A stretch of 48,369 nt of DNA, taken from contig JAYVRW010000328.1 of NCBI GenBank assembly GCA_043775925.1, forward strand, positions 1 through 48,369, in the 5' to 3' direction. Source of the DNA: JAFDVL01 sp043775925. Lineage in GTDB: Bacteria; Acidobacteriota; Blastocatellia; RBC074. Below the pieces are notes generated by a model. The model saw nothing but the letters and a program-made list of their open reading frames with translations, had not been told where the DNA came from and did no database searches. Both the position numbers and the translations under genes were made by a program. Each line of letters starts with the position of its first letter. The first letter of the stretch is position 1. This document shows positions 9,085 to 17,759 of this stretch, piece after piece.

Positions 9085-10374
9085 ATGAATAAGCGGAAAA
9101 AATTAATACTATTTTTTTACTCAACTATCGTTCTTTGTTTTCTTGTGGAAGGAGCAGCTTCTATTTGCGAAAGCATCTTGCAATCAACAGAAGCTGCTCC
9201 TAGGTCGTCAAAATTATTTGCAGGCGAGACGAAATATAAGCTTACTTTAATTAAGGAAGGAATTCCGAAGGGCAAATTTAGAGTTAGTAGAACGGGGAGA
9301 GAAATAGTAGACATTGATCAAGGAGCTAAAAAAATTACGATCTGGAACTGGCCCGACCTTAGCCAAAAATCACAAATTCCCATCCTTGAAGAGTTAAGTA
9401 TTGGAGAGTCTATTTCTCTTTATTCCCTAAAGTACTCAAATTCCCAAGACTACCTTACTTACGACCAGATGACAGGAGTGGTAAAGTATTGGGATTTGTC
9501 TTTAGGCAAAACCATTCAGCGATTTGATGTTGGTTATAAGGGCTTTGTTCCTTATGCTGTAGACTTTCAGTCAAAGGTCTTCATTACGCTCAAAAAAAAT
9601 CAATCGGACGAGGTCAGAGTCTGGAATCTGAAGACTGGGGAATCCATGCAAAAATGGGTGATGTCTGGATATAAGCGGCCTTTCGACATCTCGAACCCGG
9701 GTCAGCTGCGAGACGCAAATAGTCAAGTTCGAGAATTACTGCTCTTACCTGATGGTAAATCATTAGTAATCAGAACCTTGACTGACAAGCTACAGATTTG
9801 GAACTACCAAAGTGGTGAATATCTCAGATCAATTCCTGTTAATCAAAACGGAATCTACTCGATGAAGGTAAGTCACAATGGAAAGTTCCTTGCGACCGCC
9901 GCTCGGTATGGTGGGGTCAAGGTATGGGACCTTGTGAATCATAAATTATGGGCAGATATTACTCAATTTGATTCAACGGCATTTAGTGTTGCGTTTAGCC
10001 CAGATGACCGAGTACTGGCAGCCTGTGGTACAGGGAGGAAAAGAAACCTAGTTATATGGGATATTGTAGACAATCGTTTTATGAGCGAGATAGTTGGATT
10101 GCCGAAAGATATGTTTATTTCTGATGAAAAAATTAGCGAGAATAGTCAGTTCATTCTGATCAATAATGACGATCAAACCACAACTCCTCCTAAAAAAGGA
10201 GTCTCTATTTACAGTACGGTAACTGGGACACTTATCGCAACAATCTCTAACCAATATGGCGACTTTGTTGGTAACAACCAAATCATTTCAGGCTACGGTG
10301 GAGAAGGACTGAAACTCTGGAAAATTGATACCGTTCTCCCAAAAATTGCCGACAAAGTGATCAACGTCAATTAG
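9085..10374 (+). CDS. WD40-type beta-propeller exported protein
   Basis: A 429-residue protein with a signal-peptide or membrane-anchor N-terminus (KKLILFFYSTIVLCFLVEG). Most of the rest is WD-like blades ending in W/Y-D or W-N-L/Y motifs: IWNWPDL, YWDLSLG, VWNLKTG, IWNYQSG, VWDLVNH, IWDIVDN and KLWKID, giving about seven blades. Propellers of this kind are protein-binding scaffolds. The start codon is 15 bases after the stop of the RHS gene and no strong ribosome site is visible, so translation may be coupled to the RHS gene. Placement after an RHS toxin tip suggests an immunity or chaperone role, but WD40 immunity proteins are not a standard class that I can name, so this is a hypothesis. 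Confidence in the fold is good. Confidence 0.75.
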   Translation: MNKRKKLILFFYSTIVLCFLVEGAASICESILQSTEAAPRSSKLFAGETKYKLTLIKEGIPKGKFRVSRTGREIVDIDQGAKKITIWNWPDLSQKSQIPILEELSIGESISLYSLKYSNSQDYLTYDQMTGVVKYWDLSLGKTIQRFDVGYKGFVPYAVDFQSKVFITLKKNQSDEVRVWNLKTGESMQKWVMSGYKRPFDISNPGQLRDANSQVRELLLLPDGKSLVIRTLTDKLQIWNYQSGEYLRSIPVNQNGIYSMKVSHNGKFLATAARYGGVKVWDLVNHKLWADITQFDSTAFSVAFSPDDRVLAACGTGRKRNLVIWDIVDNRFMSEIVGLPKDMFISDEKISENSQFILINNDDQTTTPPKKGVSIYSTVTGTLIATISNQYGDFVGNNQIISGYGGEGLKLWKIDTVLPKIADKVINVN

Positions 10375-10718
10375 ATTTCCCGCTCGTATTGCCTCAAGTA
10401 AAATGTTACTTTCTGAGATTCGGATTGTGGAGTTTGTGGCAGGTTTTAAAACAAGATAAAATCTGTTATCTTAATCTAAATTCAGCAACTCTAAACATAG
10501 CTACCTGAGCGGAATTTTATTAATATCAGCTTAGGTCTGATGTAATATTCGCATCAGAGCGGCAAAAGCTTTCAAAGCGGAGACTTGACGCTTGCGCTAC
10601 GCATCGTAGCCGCGATGGCTCAAGGTCACAGTCGTAACTGTTCTATTTTGCCCTGCACGACAATTGGGCGAACTGTCTGCTTCCACTTGTAGATCATCAC
10701 TGAAAGTTTGTGCGTAAG
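10375..10718. other. 344-base intergenic stretch between convergent genes
   Basis: No coding region is recognised. It holds two small inverted repeats: AAGTAA/TTACTT at 10396-10411 just after the propeller gene, and TCTGATG/CATCAGA at 10536-10558 with a 9-base loop. Either could end transcription from one side, but neither is followed by a convincing T-run. The right half (10560-10700) has a more mixed composition and might be decayed coding DNA; I could not match it to anything. Confidence 0.4.
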
Positions 10719-13664
10719 TTACTTCTTCCCGCTTGCTAAATCAGCCAGATAATCCGGCACAAACAATCCAAAATGACCATAAACTTTGATGTAGCTGCCG
10801 CTGTATTGCGGTGAGCGAAAATTCAGTAGGCTTAGTTCGGATGGTTGCATCGTCGAGCCATCAGGTGAGTCGCGGAAATAGGCGACATCACGAAATAACA
10901 AGCGGGCTTTGTCACGTAAATCAGCACGCCCAGTGATGCGTGCGGCGTAGGTCAAAACAGGCAGGCTCATGATTCCTAATTCGGTTACGCGTACGTCTGG
11001 CAAATTTTTATCCGGCGCCCACCAGAATGCCGTCCCCATTGGTTCATACTTGCCGTCGGGCATCATTTTGCCACCTTTCAGGACAGGTCTTCCGCCTTTG
11101 GTTCCGGCGACCCAATCTGCGACGCGGACGAGGAAATCTTTCACCCGTTGATCGTTGGTTTCGCGGCAATATTCAATCGTTCCGAGTTGCGCATATCCAC
11201 TCCACATAAAGGGCTGAACCTGATTCCCGAAGGAATTATTGGGCGGAATGTAATAGCCTTTGCGCCCCTGATTTTCTTCGGCTTGCACCATTGTATAAAT
11301 CAGCTTTTTAGAGTATTCAAGGTATTTGACATCGCCGTTGTAACGCCACGAGACAACCAGATTGAGCGCAGGCCAGCCCAACCAGCGTGATTCGTTCCAG
11401 TTCATGCCATCAACATAATTCGCAAAGGGATGATTCAACATGGCTTCAGAAGCTTCTTTGGCAGAATCGTGGACGGATTCATCACCGCTCAACGCCCAGT
11501 ACAGCCATAATCCTTCAATCCAGTTATGGCTTGGGACAGGAATTTTGTAAGTTCCATGATCGCCTTTTTCGTAGAAAGAAAATCCTTTGAAATTATAAGA
11601 GCGCGAAGTATCCCAATAATCTACGGCGTGATGTTGTCCCCAATCAGAACGGTAGCGGGAAGTTTCGCTACCAAGTTGAAAGGCGCGTTTGTCACCACTG
11701 CGCAGATATTCGCGCAGCAAAATAAAATTGATGTCGTAATGTAAATTCGTGAACCCATCAGCCCAGGTGAAATCTCCGAAGTTGCGCCATCCGAAATGTC
11801 CATTATCTTTTTCGGCGTTGCCTTCACGACTAAAGCGGCGAACTTCAAATAATGATTGCGCCGGACGTGGCCCCGAACCTTCATTTGATTCGGTGGCATA
11901 CGCGCCTGACAACCAGCGTTCGGTACGCATCGCGGCGGCGCTGATCATTTTGTCTTCGGGAAAAACTTTCGTCCAGTTGCGTTTTTCAACCATCACTGGG
12001 CGAACGGCCTGCGTCGTTGCCACGTATTCAGGTTCCAGCGAAATTCCCAGCGAATTAGTCAGGACAGCGGCGTTTTTTGTTTCGAGTCCAAGATAAAAAT
12101 CGGTAGTTTTGGCGCGTGCTCCTTCAAAAACATATTGCCCATTTAGCTCTCCCAGACCACGCGGCAAAATTTCAAATTTCGCCAGATTATTTTCAGCGCT
12201 TAAAGCCTTTGGGAAATTTTCAGTAAATTCCGGCGCCGTGATTTCAAAGCTTTTTCCAAAAGCCAGCGTTGCAACTTTGACTCCATTTTCATTGGATGTT
12301 TCGACTCGTTGGCGTGTGGTTCCAGTGACAGGAATATTTACTGTCAAGGCATTCACCAGCGCGTGCTGGGCGTAAGGCGGAGTATCGTTGCGGTCTCCGC
12401 CAAATCCAAATGGACCAGTATTAATGACGCGAAGTTGTGTCCGAATGTAAGGCTGTGAGGCGTAGACAAAATAACGTAAGGTGAAGCGCAGCATGGTTCC
12501 GGCAGTGATGCCGCGATCAGCGCTTTGAAAATGTCCATCCTGCCGAATCACGGTGCGCAGGTTTCCACTTTCTTCAATTTTAGCTTCATCAACACTAGCA
12601 GCTAAATTTACAGATGGAGCATTGCTGGTGATTTTTTCATTCGCTACGTGTTTCAGTTTGAGAGGACGATCCAGCGTGACAATTTGTTCACGGACAGCTT
12701 TGACTACGGCGGTGTCTTCTTCGCTGGCAAGATCGCGGATACGTGTGCGCTCAGGATGTGCGAAGCGTAACGGAGTGCGTGCGTAAAGCCATCCACTATC
12801 ATCGCGTTTCGTGGCGTAAAAATCTTCCTGTCTCGGAGTGCCTTCCTCAATTCGATAATTTCTGAGCGGGGTAATCATTTGATCTTTGTCACGCGCTGTG
12901 ACGCGAGCCGCACCCGCTTCAGATGGAAAAGGCAATTCGCCGAGATGTTCAAATTTAATGGTTGAGCCAACGGCTAAAGCTCCGGTATCGGCGACTTTGA
13001 TAATGCTGCTTGAAGCCGTTGTTTCTTTGACGACCATTGTGGCACGAGGTTGTTCAATCGAAATTGTCAGTGGTTGAAGTAATCGCTCAGCCCCATCCAC
13101 CGCAAGACTTGAAAGGAGATTTTCACCTTTATTCGTGACGTTCAATTGCACTCGCCCGGCTTGCACTGTGAAGCCATTCGCGGACGAATTCACCGGATTA
13201 ATTTTGACCGCCGGAGTTGCGTTGGCTCCCAGTGTTAATTGATATTCACCTGCCGGAGAATCAGTATCCACGAGCAACCATTTGATTGGACGGGCGGTAT
13301 CGTTGGGCAATCCGCGCCAGCGTGAGAGGACGCGAAATTGAGCCGGGACGGTTTTATTAGAGGCGTCAACTAAAGCGATTCGTGCAATGTCGCGGACGTT
13401 TGAAGCTTCTGTCAGCGGAACTCCGGCAGTCGCAGGTTTACGTGTGATTGTTAATCGTACGGCAAGTGAAGACGATTGTGTCGGAGCTGCTGCGATAGGA
13501 ACCGAAGGGTCAAATGATGAGTCCAATGCTGTTTCAGTCCAATATCTTTTGACCAGCGCTTTGCCTTTGGTGCAAGTACATTGCGAAATCAACAAGACAG
13601 TAATCAGTGCCAATGAAAGGGATTGGCGAAAGAAAGATGGGTGAAAAAATGATGATTGACGCAT
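10719..13664 (-). CDS. PcRGLX/YetA-like polysaccharide lyase-type protein
   Basis: A 981-residue secreted protein with a hydrophobic signal segment (LSLALITVLLISQ) followed by Cys residues that do not form a standard lipobox. Residues about 70-170 look like the N-terminal RIFT barrel of the PcRGLX/YetA family (VPLTEASNVRDIARIALVD, then RPIKWLLVD and AGEYQLTLG). The middle is beta-sandwich-like (RYFVYASQPYIRTQLRVINTG; ENFPKALSAENNLAKFEI). Residues about 620-980 form a Trp/Tyr-rich alpha/alpha-toroid region (FGDFTWADGFTNLHYDINF, DWGQHHAVDYWDTSR, SHNWIEGLWLYWALSGDES). The family includes exo-acting rhamnogalacturonan lyases, so pectin-type polysaccharide breakdown is plausible; substrate is not shown by sequence. 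It is last in a minus-strand run with a SurA-N-like gene and a CBM9-like gene. Confidence 0.6.
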   Translation of the reverse strand: MRQSSFFHPSFFRQSLSLALITVLLISQCTCTKGKALVKRYWTETALDSSFDPSVPIAAAPTQSSSLAVRLTITRKPATAGVPLTEASNVRDIARIALVDASNKTVPAQFRVLSRWRGLPNDTARPIKWLLVDTDSPAGEYQLTLGANATPAVKINPVNSSANGFTVQAGRVQLNVTNKGENLLSSLAVDGAERLLQPLTISIEQPRATMVVKETTASSSIIKVADTGALAVGSTIKFEHLGELPFPSEAGAARVTARDKDQMITPLRNYRIEEGTPRQEDFYATKRDDSGWLYARTPLRFAHPERTRIRDLASEEDTAVVKAVREQIVTLDRPLKLKHVANEKITSNAPSVNLAASVDEAKIEESGNLRTVIRQDGHFQSADRGITAGTMLRFTLRYFVYASQPYIRTQLRVINTGPFGFGGDRNDTPPYAQHALVNALTVNIPVTGTTRQRVETSNENGVKVATLAFGKSFEITAPEFTENFPKALSAENNLAKFEILPRGLGELNGQYVFEGARAKTTDFYLGLETKNAAVLTNSLGISLEPEYVATTQAVRPVMVEKRNWTKVFPEDKMISAAAMRTERWLSGAYATESNEGSGPRPAQSLFEVRRFSREGNAEKDNGHFGWRNFGDFTWADGFTNLHYDINFILLREYLRSGDKRAFQLGSETSRYRSDWGQHHAVDYWDTSRSYNFKGFSFYEKGDHGTYKIPVPSHNWIEGLWLYWALSGDESVHDSAKEASEAMLNHPFANYVDGMNWNESRWLGWPALNLVVSWRYNGDVKYLEYSKKLIYTMVQAEENQGRKGYYIPPNNSFGNQVQPFMWSGYAQLGTIEYCRETNDQRVKDFLVRVADWVAGTKGGRPVLKGGKMMPDGKYEPMGTAFWWAPDKNLPDVRVTELGIMSLPVLTYAARITGRADLRDKARLLFRDVAYFRDSPDGSTMQPSELSLLNFRSPQYSGSYIKVYGHFGLFVPDYLADLASGKK

Positions 13665-13743
13665 AGATTTCTGTCCGAGAATATCAAGGGAAAATGTCGG
13701 GGAGGGCTGAACAAACCAGTCTGATTTTATGGCGACGCAGTTC

Positions 13744-14412
13744 TCACTGGATCGTGGCTAAGCGCGTAATTTGTGCCTGCGCCCTGGTTTCATCAAAGAA
13801 GCGGTCAAGTTCGGAATTGACTTTGATTTCGCTCAGGTCTTTTTCAATTTTAGTCCGCAAAGCTTCATTGAGTTCAGGCGCGCCTAAACCATTGCGTGCA
13901 GCTTCAGGAATGACAGTTTTTTTATAGTACTCCTCAATGTCTTCCGGTTTGATAAAGACAAAAGAGCGGAATCGAAACTCGACATACCTCAGAATCTCCA
14001 GGCGTCGCCGGACGATTTCGCGCAGCATTACCTGTTCCAACCCAACTTTTTTCATGCGGACGATGAATTTGTCATTACTGCCAAACTTAGCGACCAGCTC
14101 GTGATTTATGTAATCGGTGATTTCTTCTTCAGCAGGTTCGTGGCGTGGGATTTTTTCAGCTTCCTGCAACAATAGTTTTTGATCAATCAATCGTTCCAGC
14201 ATGCCGCGACGATTTTCAGCAGTCAATTCCAGAATAGGTAGGTCTGAATCAAGCGACAAGGCCCAAAGTACATCGCTTTCAGTAATGACATCACGGTTCA
14301 CCAGCACTAATAAACGATCCATCACGACGGTTTGCGCGAAAGAAAAAGTCGCAAAACACACAAGTAAAATGCTCCACGCCAGTCCTGATTGAATAAAATA
14401 TTTGTTCTTCAT
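13744..14412 (-). CDS. SurA-N-like periplasmic chaperone-type protein without PPIase domain
   Basis: Start chosen at ATG 14412 (AGGAT just upstream); a TTG at 14430 would overlap the previous gene and is less likely. The 222-residue product has a signal peptide (GLAWSILLVCFATFSFAQ) and then the SurA/PpiD-type N-domain pattern: LVLVNRDVITESDV, followed by LERLIDQKLLLQEAEK and EEEITDYINHEL. SurA is the periplasmic chaperone for outer-membrane proteins. This protein ends after the helical chaperone part and carries no parvulin (PPIase) domain, so it would be a chaperone-only form. The stop of the upstream CBM9-like gene is one base from this start, so the two are probably translated together. 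The N-domain assignment is good; the client proteins are unknown. Confidence 0.7.
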   Translation of the reverse strand: MKNKYFIQSGLAWSILLVCFATFSFAQTVVMDRLLVLVNRDVITESDVLWALSLDSDLPILELTAENRRGMLERLIDQKLLLQEAEKIPRHEPAEEEITDYINHELVAKFGSNDKFIVRMKKVGLEQVMLREIVRRRLEILRYVEFRFRSFVFIKPEDIEEYYKKTVIPEAARNGLGAPELNEALRTKIEKDLSEIKVNSELDRFFDETRAQAQITRLATIQ

Positions 14413-14413
14413 T

Positions 14414-15064
14414 TTATCCTGCCTGCTCAAATTTCAGCTTCACAAATTTTTCAGGGACATGGTAATTCGGCTTTTCGGTCAAGGTTGGAGAATACGCCAA
14501 AAAGTGGCGAACACCGTTCAGGCGGCTAATGCGAAATAAATTAGCTTCCCATTGATCGCCTACTTGCGGGGCAGCTCCGAATGCAGTAAAGGGAATTGCC
14601 ATGACTGCTCGCCAGATTTTTTTGTCTTCGTCAATGTGCGCCAGAGTTTTCATTCCGCTCGCCCATTTCCAATCATTCCAGACTTTTGTCATATCGGTAC
14701 GATCAATGCTCAAGTCAATCCATTGCGCCGTCGGAGCGACTTCAAATTCTTTATAGCAGCGCTCATCAGGTTCGTTTGGTGAACGCACAAAAGCTTCGCA
14801 CACATCCCGATCCCATAAGCCGTGTCGCTCTTCATTCACCTCGAATTCGGCATCCCTATCCAGTTCCGTGTAATGACATTCATATCCAAAAATAATCTGC
14901 CTCGAAGTCCACAATACTCGTGCGGTCGTGTGTAATTCTACCGGAGCCTCGTCGCCCTGCCAATTCAAATGAATGTTATGCGCGACAGCCTTCTGCCAAT
15001 CAGAGCCAGTAAAATCAAAGCTCAACGCAAGGTTGTCAGGATGATGAATAGCCGTAATTTTCAT
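14414..15064 (-). CDS. carbohydrate-binding family 9-like protein
   Basis: A 216-residue protein with no signal peptide. It shows the CBM9/DOMON-like beta-sandwich pattern: an early IHLNW strand, TTARVLWTSRQIIFGYECHY, then the polar loop LWDRDVCEAFVRS, YKEFEVAPTAQWIDL, and WRAVMAIPFTAFG, WEANLFRISR near the end. Proteins of this kind in Acidobacteriota are usually labelled carbohydrate-binding family 9-like and occur alone or beside glycan-active enzymes. Here it is two genes upstream of a polysaccharide lyase-type protein on the same strand. Direct sugar binding is not demonstrated. No Shine-Dalgarno site is obvious before ATG 15064. Confidence 0.7.
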   Translation of the reverse strand: MKITAIHHPDNLALSFDFTGSDWQKAVAHNIHLNWQGDEAPVELHTTARVLWTSRQIIFGYECHYTELDRDAEFEVNEERHGLWDRDVCEAFVRSPNEPDERCYKEFEVAPTAQWIDLSIDRTDMTKVWNDWKWASGMKTLAHIDEDKKIWRAVMAIPFTAFGAAPQVGDQWEANLFRISRLNGVRHFLAYSPTLTEKPNYHVPEKFVKLKFEQAG

Positions 15065-15070
15065 AACAAA

Positions 15071-15152
15071 GTTCGCAGTTGTTAGTTCGCGGTTCGCAGT
15101 AAAGGCCGTTCATAGGATTCTTGCTGCGAACCGCGAACTAATAACTGCGAAC
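15071..15152. repeat. long intergenic inverted repeat, 29-bp arms
   Basis: Arm 15071-15099 is the reverse complement of 15124-15152 with one mismatch in 29; the loop is 24 bases. Each arm is itself built from repeats of the phrase GTTCGCAGTT/GTTCGCGGTTCGCAG. It fills the gap between two minus-strand genes. No T-run follows either arm, so it is not a classical terminator. It may be a REP-like or RNA-processing element. Confidence 0.85.
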
Positions 15153-15155
15153 TCT

Positions 15156-15986
15156 TCAAATATATTTCACAAACATCACTTCATTGTGGGTCTCGTTATA
15201 GACCAGTTCATCTACCATTTGTTGTGCCAGCATTAATCCGAAGCCGCCGGGGCGCATTCCGATTTCGGCGCGGCGCTCGATGTGCGAGTATGGCGAATCT
15301 TCAGGATTGGAAATTGCTGCGTGTTGTAACTCTTCGATCTTGAAGCCTTTTCCGGGGTCTTTGATCTGGCAAAGAATGGCGCGTTTCAGCCGGATATAAC
15401 TGACTTCGACATATTTACCTTCCTGGCATTTGCAGCCGTGTTCGATAGCATTTTGCAGCAGTTCCCGAAAGGCAATGCCGAGCGATTCGCGGATTTCCAA
15501 ATCTATTGTTGGGTCAAGATTAGTAATGACACGGTAGAGCGGCTGCATCGCTCCCAGATGGCAGGGGATTTTCAAGGTCAGCCAATCAGGCCGCGAAGAA
15601 ATAATTTCAATATTCGAAGGTAAGGTTGGCGATGCCAAAGCAGATTGTACGGTATCGCGTAATTCAGCCATGGAAAAAGGTTTGAAGAGTAATTCGCAGA
15701 CGTGATGTCGCAGGGCTGTGATCGCCGTTTCGGGTGAATGTACCTCGGTCATAACGACGGCTTTCATTTTGTTGTTGAGTTGATACGCTTCAGCGAGGAG
15801 TTCAAATCCTTCGTCTTGAGGGGATTCCGCATCGGCGATCAGCAGGTCTACCTGCCGATGCTTGAGGATGTCCAATCCTTGAGCGGCGTTTTGTGCTGAT
15901 AACAATTCGTAGCCTTCCGCCTTGAAGGCGGCGGCGAATTGTGCCGGAATCATCGGGTCATCATCAACAACCAAAATACTATTCAT
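15156..15986 (-). CDS. response regulator receiver fused to RsbW-type ATPase domain
   Basis: A 276-residue cytoplasmic protein. Residues 1-120 are a CheY-like receiver: acidic triad DDD at 8-10, phosphoacceptor Asp52 (LLIADAES) and the conserved Lys in LLFKPFS. Residues about 130-276 are a GHKL-type ATPase of the RsbW/anti-sigma-factor class, with the N-box FRELLQNAIEHGC, the G1-like DPGKGF and a late GGFGLMLAQQMVDEL. Such fusions act in partner-switching pathways, where phosphorylation of the receiver controls a serine kinase or anti-sigma activity. No anti-anti-sigma partner or sigma factor lies nearby, so the target is unknown. A long inverted repeat follows its stop codon. Confidence 0.82.
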   Translation of the reverse strand: MNSILVVDDDPMIPAQFAAAFKAEGYELLSAQNAAQGLDILKHRQVDLLIADAESPQDEGFELLAEAYQLNNKMKAVVMTEVHSPETAITALRHHVCELLFKPFSMAELRDTVQSALASPTLPSNIEIISSRPDWLTLKIPCHLGAMQPLYRVITNLDPTIDLEIRESLGIAFRELLQNAIEHGCKCQEGKYVEVSYIRLKRAILCQIKDPGKGFKIEELQHAAISNPEDSPYSHIERRAEIGMRPGGFGLMLAQQMVDELVYNETHNEVMFVKYI

Positions 15987-16121
15987 AGGATAACGTCCAT
16001 CTACCTACCTCAAGTTGAACTGTCAGCGGATGATTGGTCTTCATTCGCTGGCAGTGTATATTAGCATCTGCGAGATGCAGAATAATTCCGCTGCACGTAT
16101 TGTGCAATCAACATTTGATTT

Positions 16122-16547
16122 ATGCCTATTAAACTGGACTTACCGAAAACTTTATTTGCTGTCGTCAGTATTCCTTTGGAACATTACGGGCCATCCATTT
16201 TGGCAGTGAAAGACTTAACAGGATTCGTCTCGCTGACGCGCGATAAAGATGAAATCACGTTGATTGTTGCTCAGGATGACTGGTTAGCGATGGCTGAAAA
16301 ATTCCCCGGCTCACAGGTACAACTGCGCCGTAAAATGATTCGCTTTGATGCTGTGCTGGATTTTTCAGTGGTTGGATTTATCGCTGAAATCAGCCGCGCT
16401 CTGGCTGATGCTGACGTGAGTATTTTGAGTTTATCAACGTACCGAACCGATGCCATTCTAGTTCATGAAGCCAGCTTTGATCGTGCGGCAGCAGCGGTCA
16501 AAAGTGCATTAATAACCATCCAGCATACAATTCTTTCACAGCATTAG
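16122..16547 (+). CDS. ACT domain-containing protein
   Basis: A 141-residue soluble protein with two ACT-like halves. The N-half has FAVVSIPLEHYG and FVSLTRDKDEITLIV. The C-half has FDAVLDFSVVGFIAEISRAL and VSILSLSTYRTDAILV, the pattern of aspartokinase/CASTOR-type ACT modules that bind amino acids. There is no catalytic domain, so it is likely a small-molecule sensor or a regulatory subunit. It is followed after 45 bases by a PLP trans-sulfuration enzyme, which makes sulfur amino-acid metabolism a reasonable but unproven context. The stop codon (16545-16547) touches a 14-bp inverted repeat. The ribosome site before ATG 16122 is weak. Confidence 0.72.
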   Translation: MPIKLDLPKTLFAVVSIPLEHYGPSILAVKDLTGFVSLTRDKDEITLIVAQDDWLAMAEKFPGSQVQLRRKMIRFDAVLDFSVVGFIAEISRALADADVSILSLSTYRTDAILVHEASFDRAAAAVKSALITIQHTILSQH

Positions 16548-16580
16548 AGTCTGTTGAGTCCAAAAAGACTCAACAGACTC
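16547..16580. repeat. perfect 14-bp inverted repeat before a PLP-enzyme gene
   Basis: GAGTCTGTTGAGTC (16547-16560) is the exact reverse complement of 16567-16580, with a 6-base loop (CAAAAA). It begins on the last base of the ACT gene stop codon and ends 12 bases before ATG 16593. The phrase GACTCAACA is repeated, as in other intergenic repeats of this window. It could hinder ribosome access or mark mRNA processing. Confidence 0.85.
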
Positions 16581-16592
16581 AACAGACTTCTT

Positions 16593-17759
16593 ATGACAGG
16601 TAATCAGACAAAATCCGTTCACGCTTCGCAGGAATTTAATCATACCACTTCGATCAGTCCGCCGATTTTTCAGACGACGACGTTTAGCGCGGAAAATGCT
16701 GAGCACTTTTATGAAATGGCGACGCAGCCGCGCCACGCAGAATTTTATACGCGCTACGGCAATCCCAATCATCAACAGGTCGAAGCTACGCTGGCAGCTC
16801 TCGAAAACAGCGAAGCGGCATTAGTTACCAGTTCCGGCATCGGCGCTATTTTTGCTGCGGTCATGAGCCAACTCAAAAGCGGCGATCACGTCATTGCGCA
16901 AAAGAATCATTACGCTGCGACGACAGTTTTATTTCGGGATGTTCTCCCCCGCTACCAGATTGAAACCACTTTTGTGGACAATACAAATATCGAAGAATTT
17001 GCCGCTGCCGTGCGACCGGAAACGAAATTGATTTACGTCGAAACTCCCACGAATCCGTTGATGCAAATTACGGACTTGCGCGCCATTGTGAAGATCGCTA
17101 AGCAGCATGATATACTGACAATGGTGGATAGCACATTTGCGACTCCGATCAATCAGCGTCCTTTGGAATTAGGCTTTGATGTTGTTTTGCACAGCGCAAC
17201 GAAATACATCGGAGGTCATCACGACGCGACTGCCGGGGCGATTGTCGGATCAAAAGAAATCGTCGAAAAAATCTGGCGTTTCGCGTTAGTTTCTGGAAGT
17301 GTGCTCAGTCCTTTCGATGGATGGTTATTGTTGCGCGGACTTCGGACATTAGGCTTACGTGTGGAGCGGCATAATCAAAATGCGCTGGCGCTCGCACATT
17401 TTTTAGAAGCGCATCCCAACATCGAACGGGTTTATTATCCCGGCCTGGAATCGCATCCACAGCACGAATTAGCGAAATCTCAAATGGAAGGCTTCACGGG
17501 AATGCTCAGTGTAGACGTGGCGGGAGGTTATGCCGGAGCTGAAAAAATGATTGCTTCCTTAAAACTGGCGATTCGTGCGGCGAGCCTGGGTGGATTTGAA
17601 ACCCTGGTTGTTCATCCGGCAGCGATGTGGGCTTTGCAGCTCACACCGGAACAGCAGCAGGCTTCAGGGATTAGTGAGAGCTTAGTGCGAATCTCGGTGG
17701 GCTTGGAAGATGAGAAGGATTTGATCGCTGATTTTGCGCAGGCTCTGACAAAATTGTAG
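16593..17759 (+). CDS. PLP-dependent trans-sulfuration enzyme (cystathionine gamma-synthase/lyase family)
   Basis: Start chosen at ATG 16593 (388 residues); the in-frame TTG at 16554 lies inside an inverted repeat. The protein has all Cys/Met-metabolism PLP landmarks: FYTRYGNPNHQQVEATLAALE, SSGIGAIFAAV, KNHYAATTVLF, YVETPTNPLMQ, DSTFATPINQRPLELG, and the Schiff-base motif HSATKYIGGH with Lys204. The length matches the family. Members interconvert homoserine esters, cystathionine, homocysteine and cysteine, or cleave methionine. Motifs alone do not separate cystathionine gamma-synthase, cystathionine gamma-lyase and methionine gamma-lyase, so I give no symbol. The ACT gene upstream may provide amino-acid sensing. 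I saw no SAM riboswitch upstream. Confidence 0.88.
   Translation: MTGNQTKSVHASQEFNHTTSISPPIFQTTTFSAENAEHFYEMATQPRHAEFYTRYGNPNHQQVEATLAALENSEAALVTSSGIGAIFAAVMSQLKSGDHVIAQKNHYAATTVLFRDVLPRYQIETTFVDNTNIEEFAAAVRPETKLIYVETPTNPLMQITDLRAIVKIAKQHDILTMVDSTFATPINQRPLELGFDVVLHSATKYIGGHHDATAGAIVGSKEIVEKIWRFALVSGSVLSPFDGWLLLRGLRTLGLRVERHNQNALALAHFLEAHPNIERVYYPGLESHPQHELAKSQMEGFTGMLSVDVAGGYAGAEKMIASLKLAIRAASLGGFETLVVHPAAMWALQLTPEQQQASGISESLVRISVGLEDEKDLIADFAQALTKL

Noticed and set aside
16554..16592. Longer start (TTG) for the PLP enzyme
   Set aside because: It lies inside a perfect inverted repeat and adds a repetitive, non-conserved peptide; ATG 16593 begins the family-like part.
16500..16600. SAM or other sulfur riboswitch before the PLP enzyme
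   Set aside because: The gap is too short and holds only a simple 14-bp hairpin; no SAM-box motif is visible.
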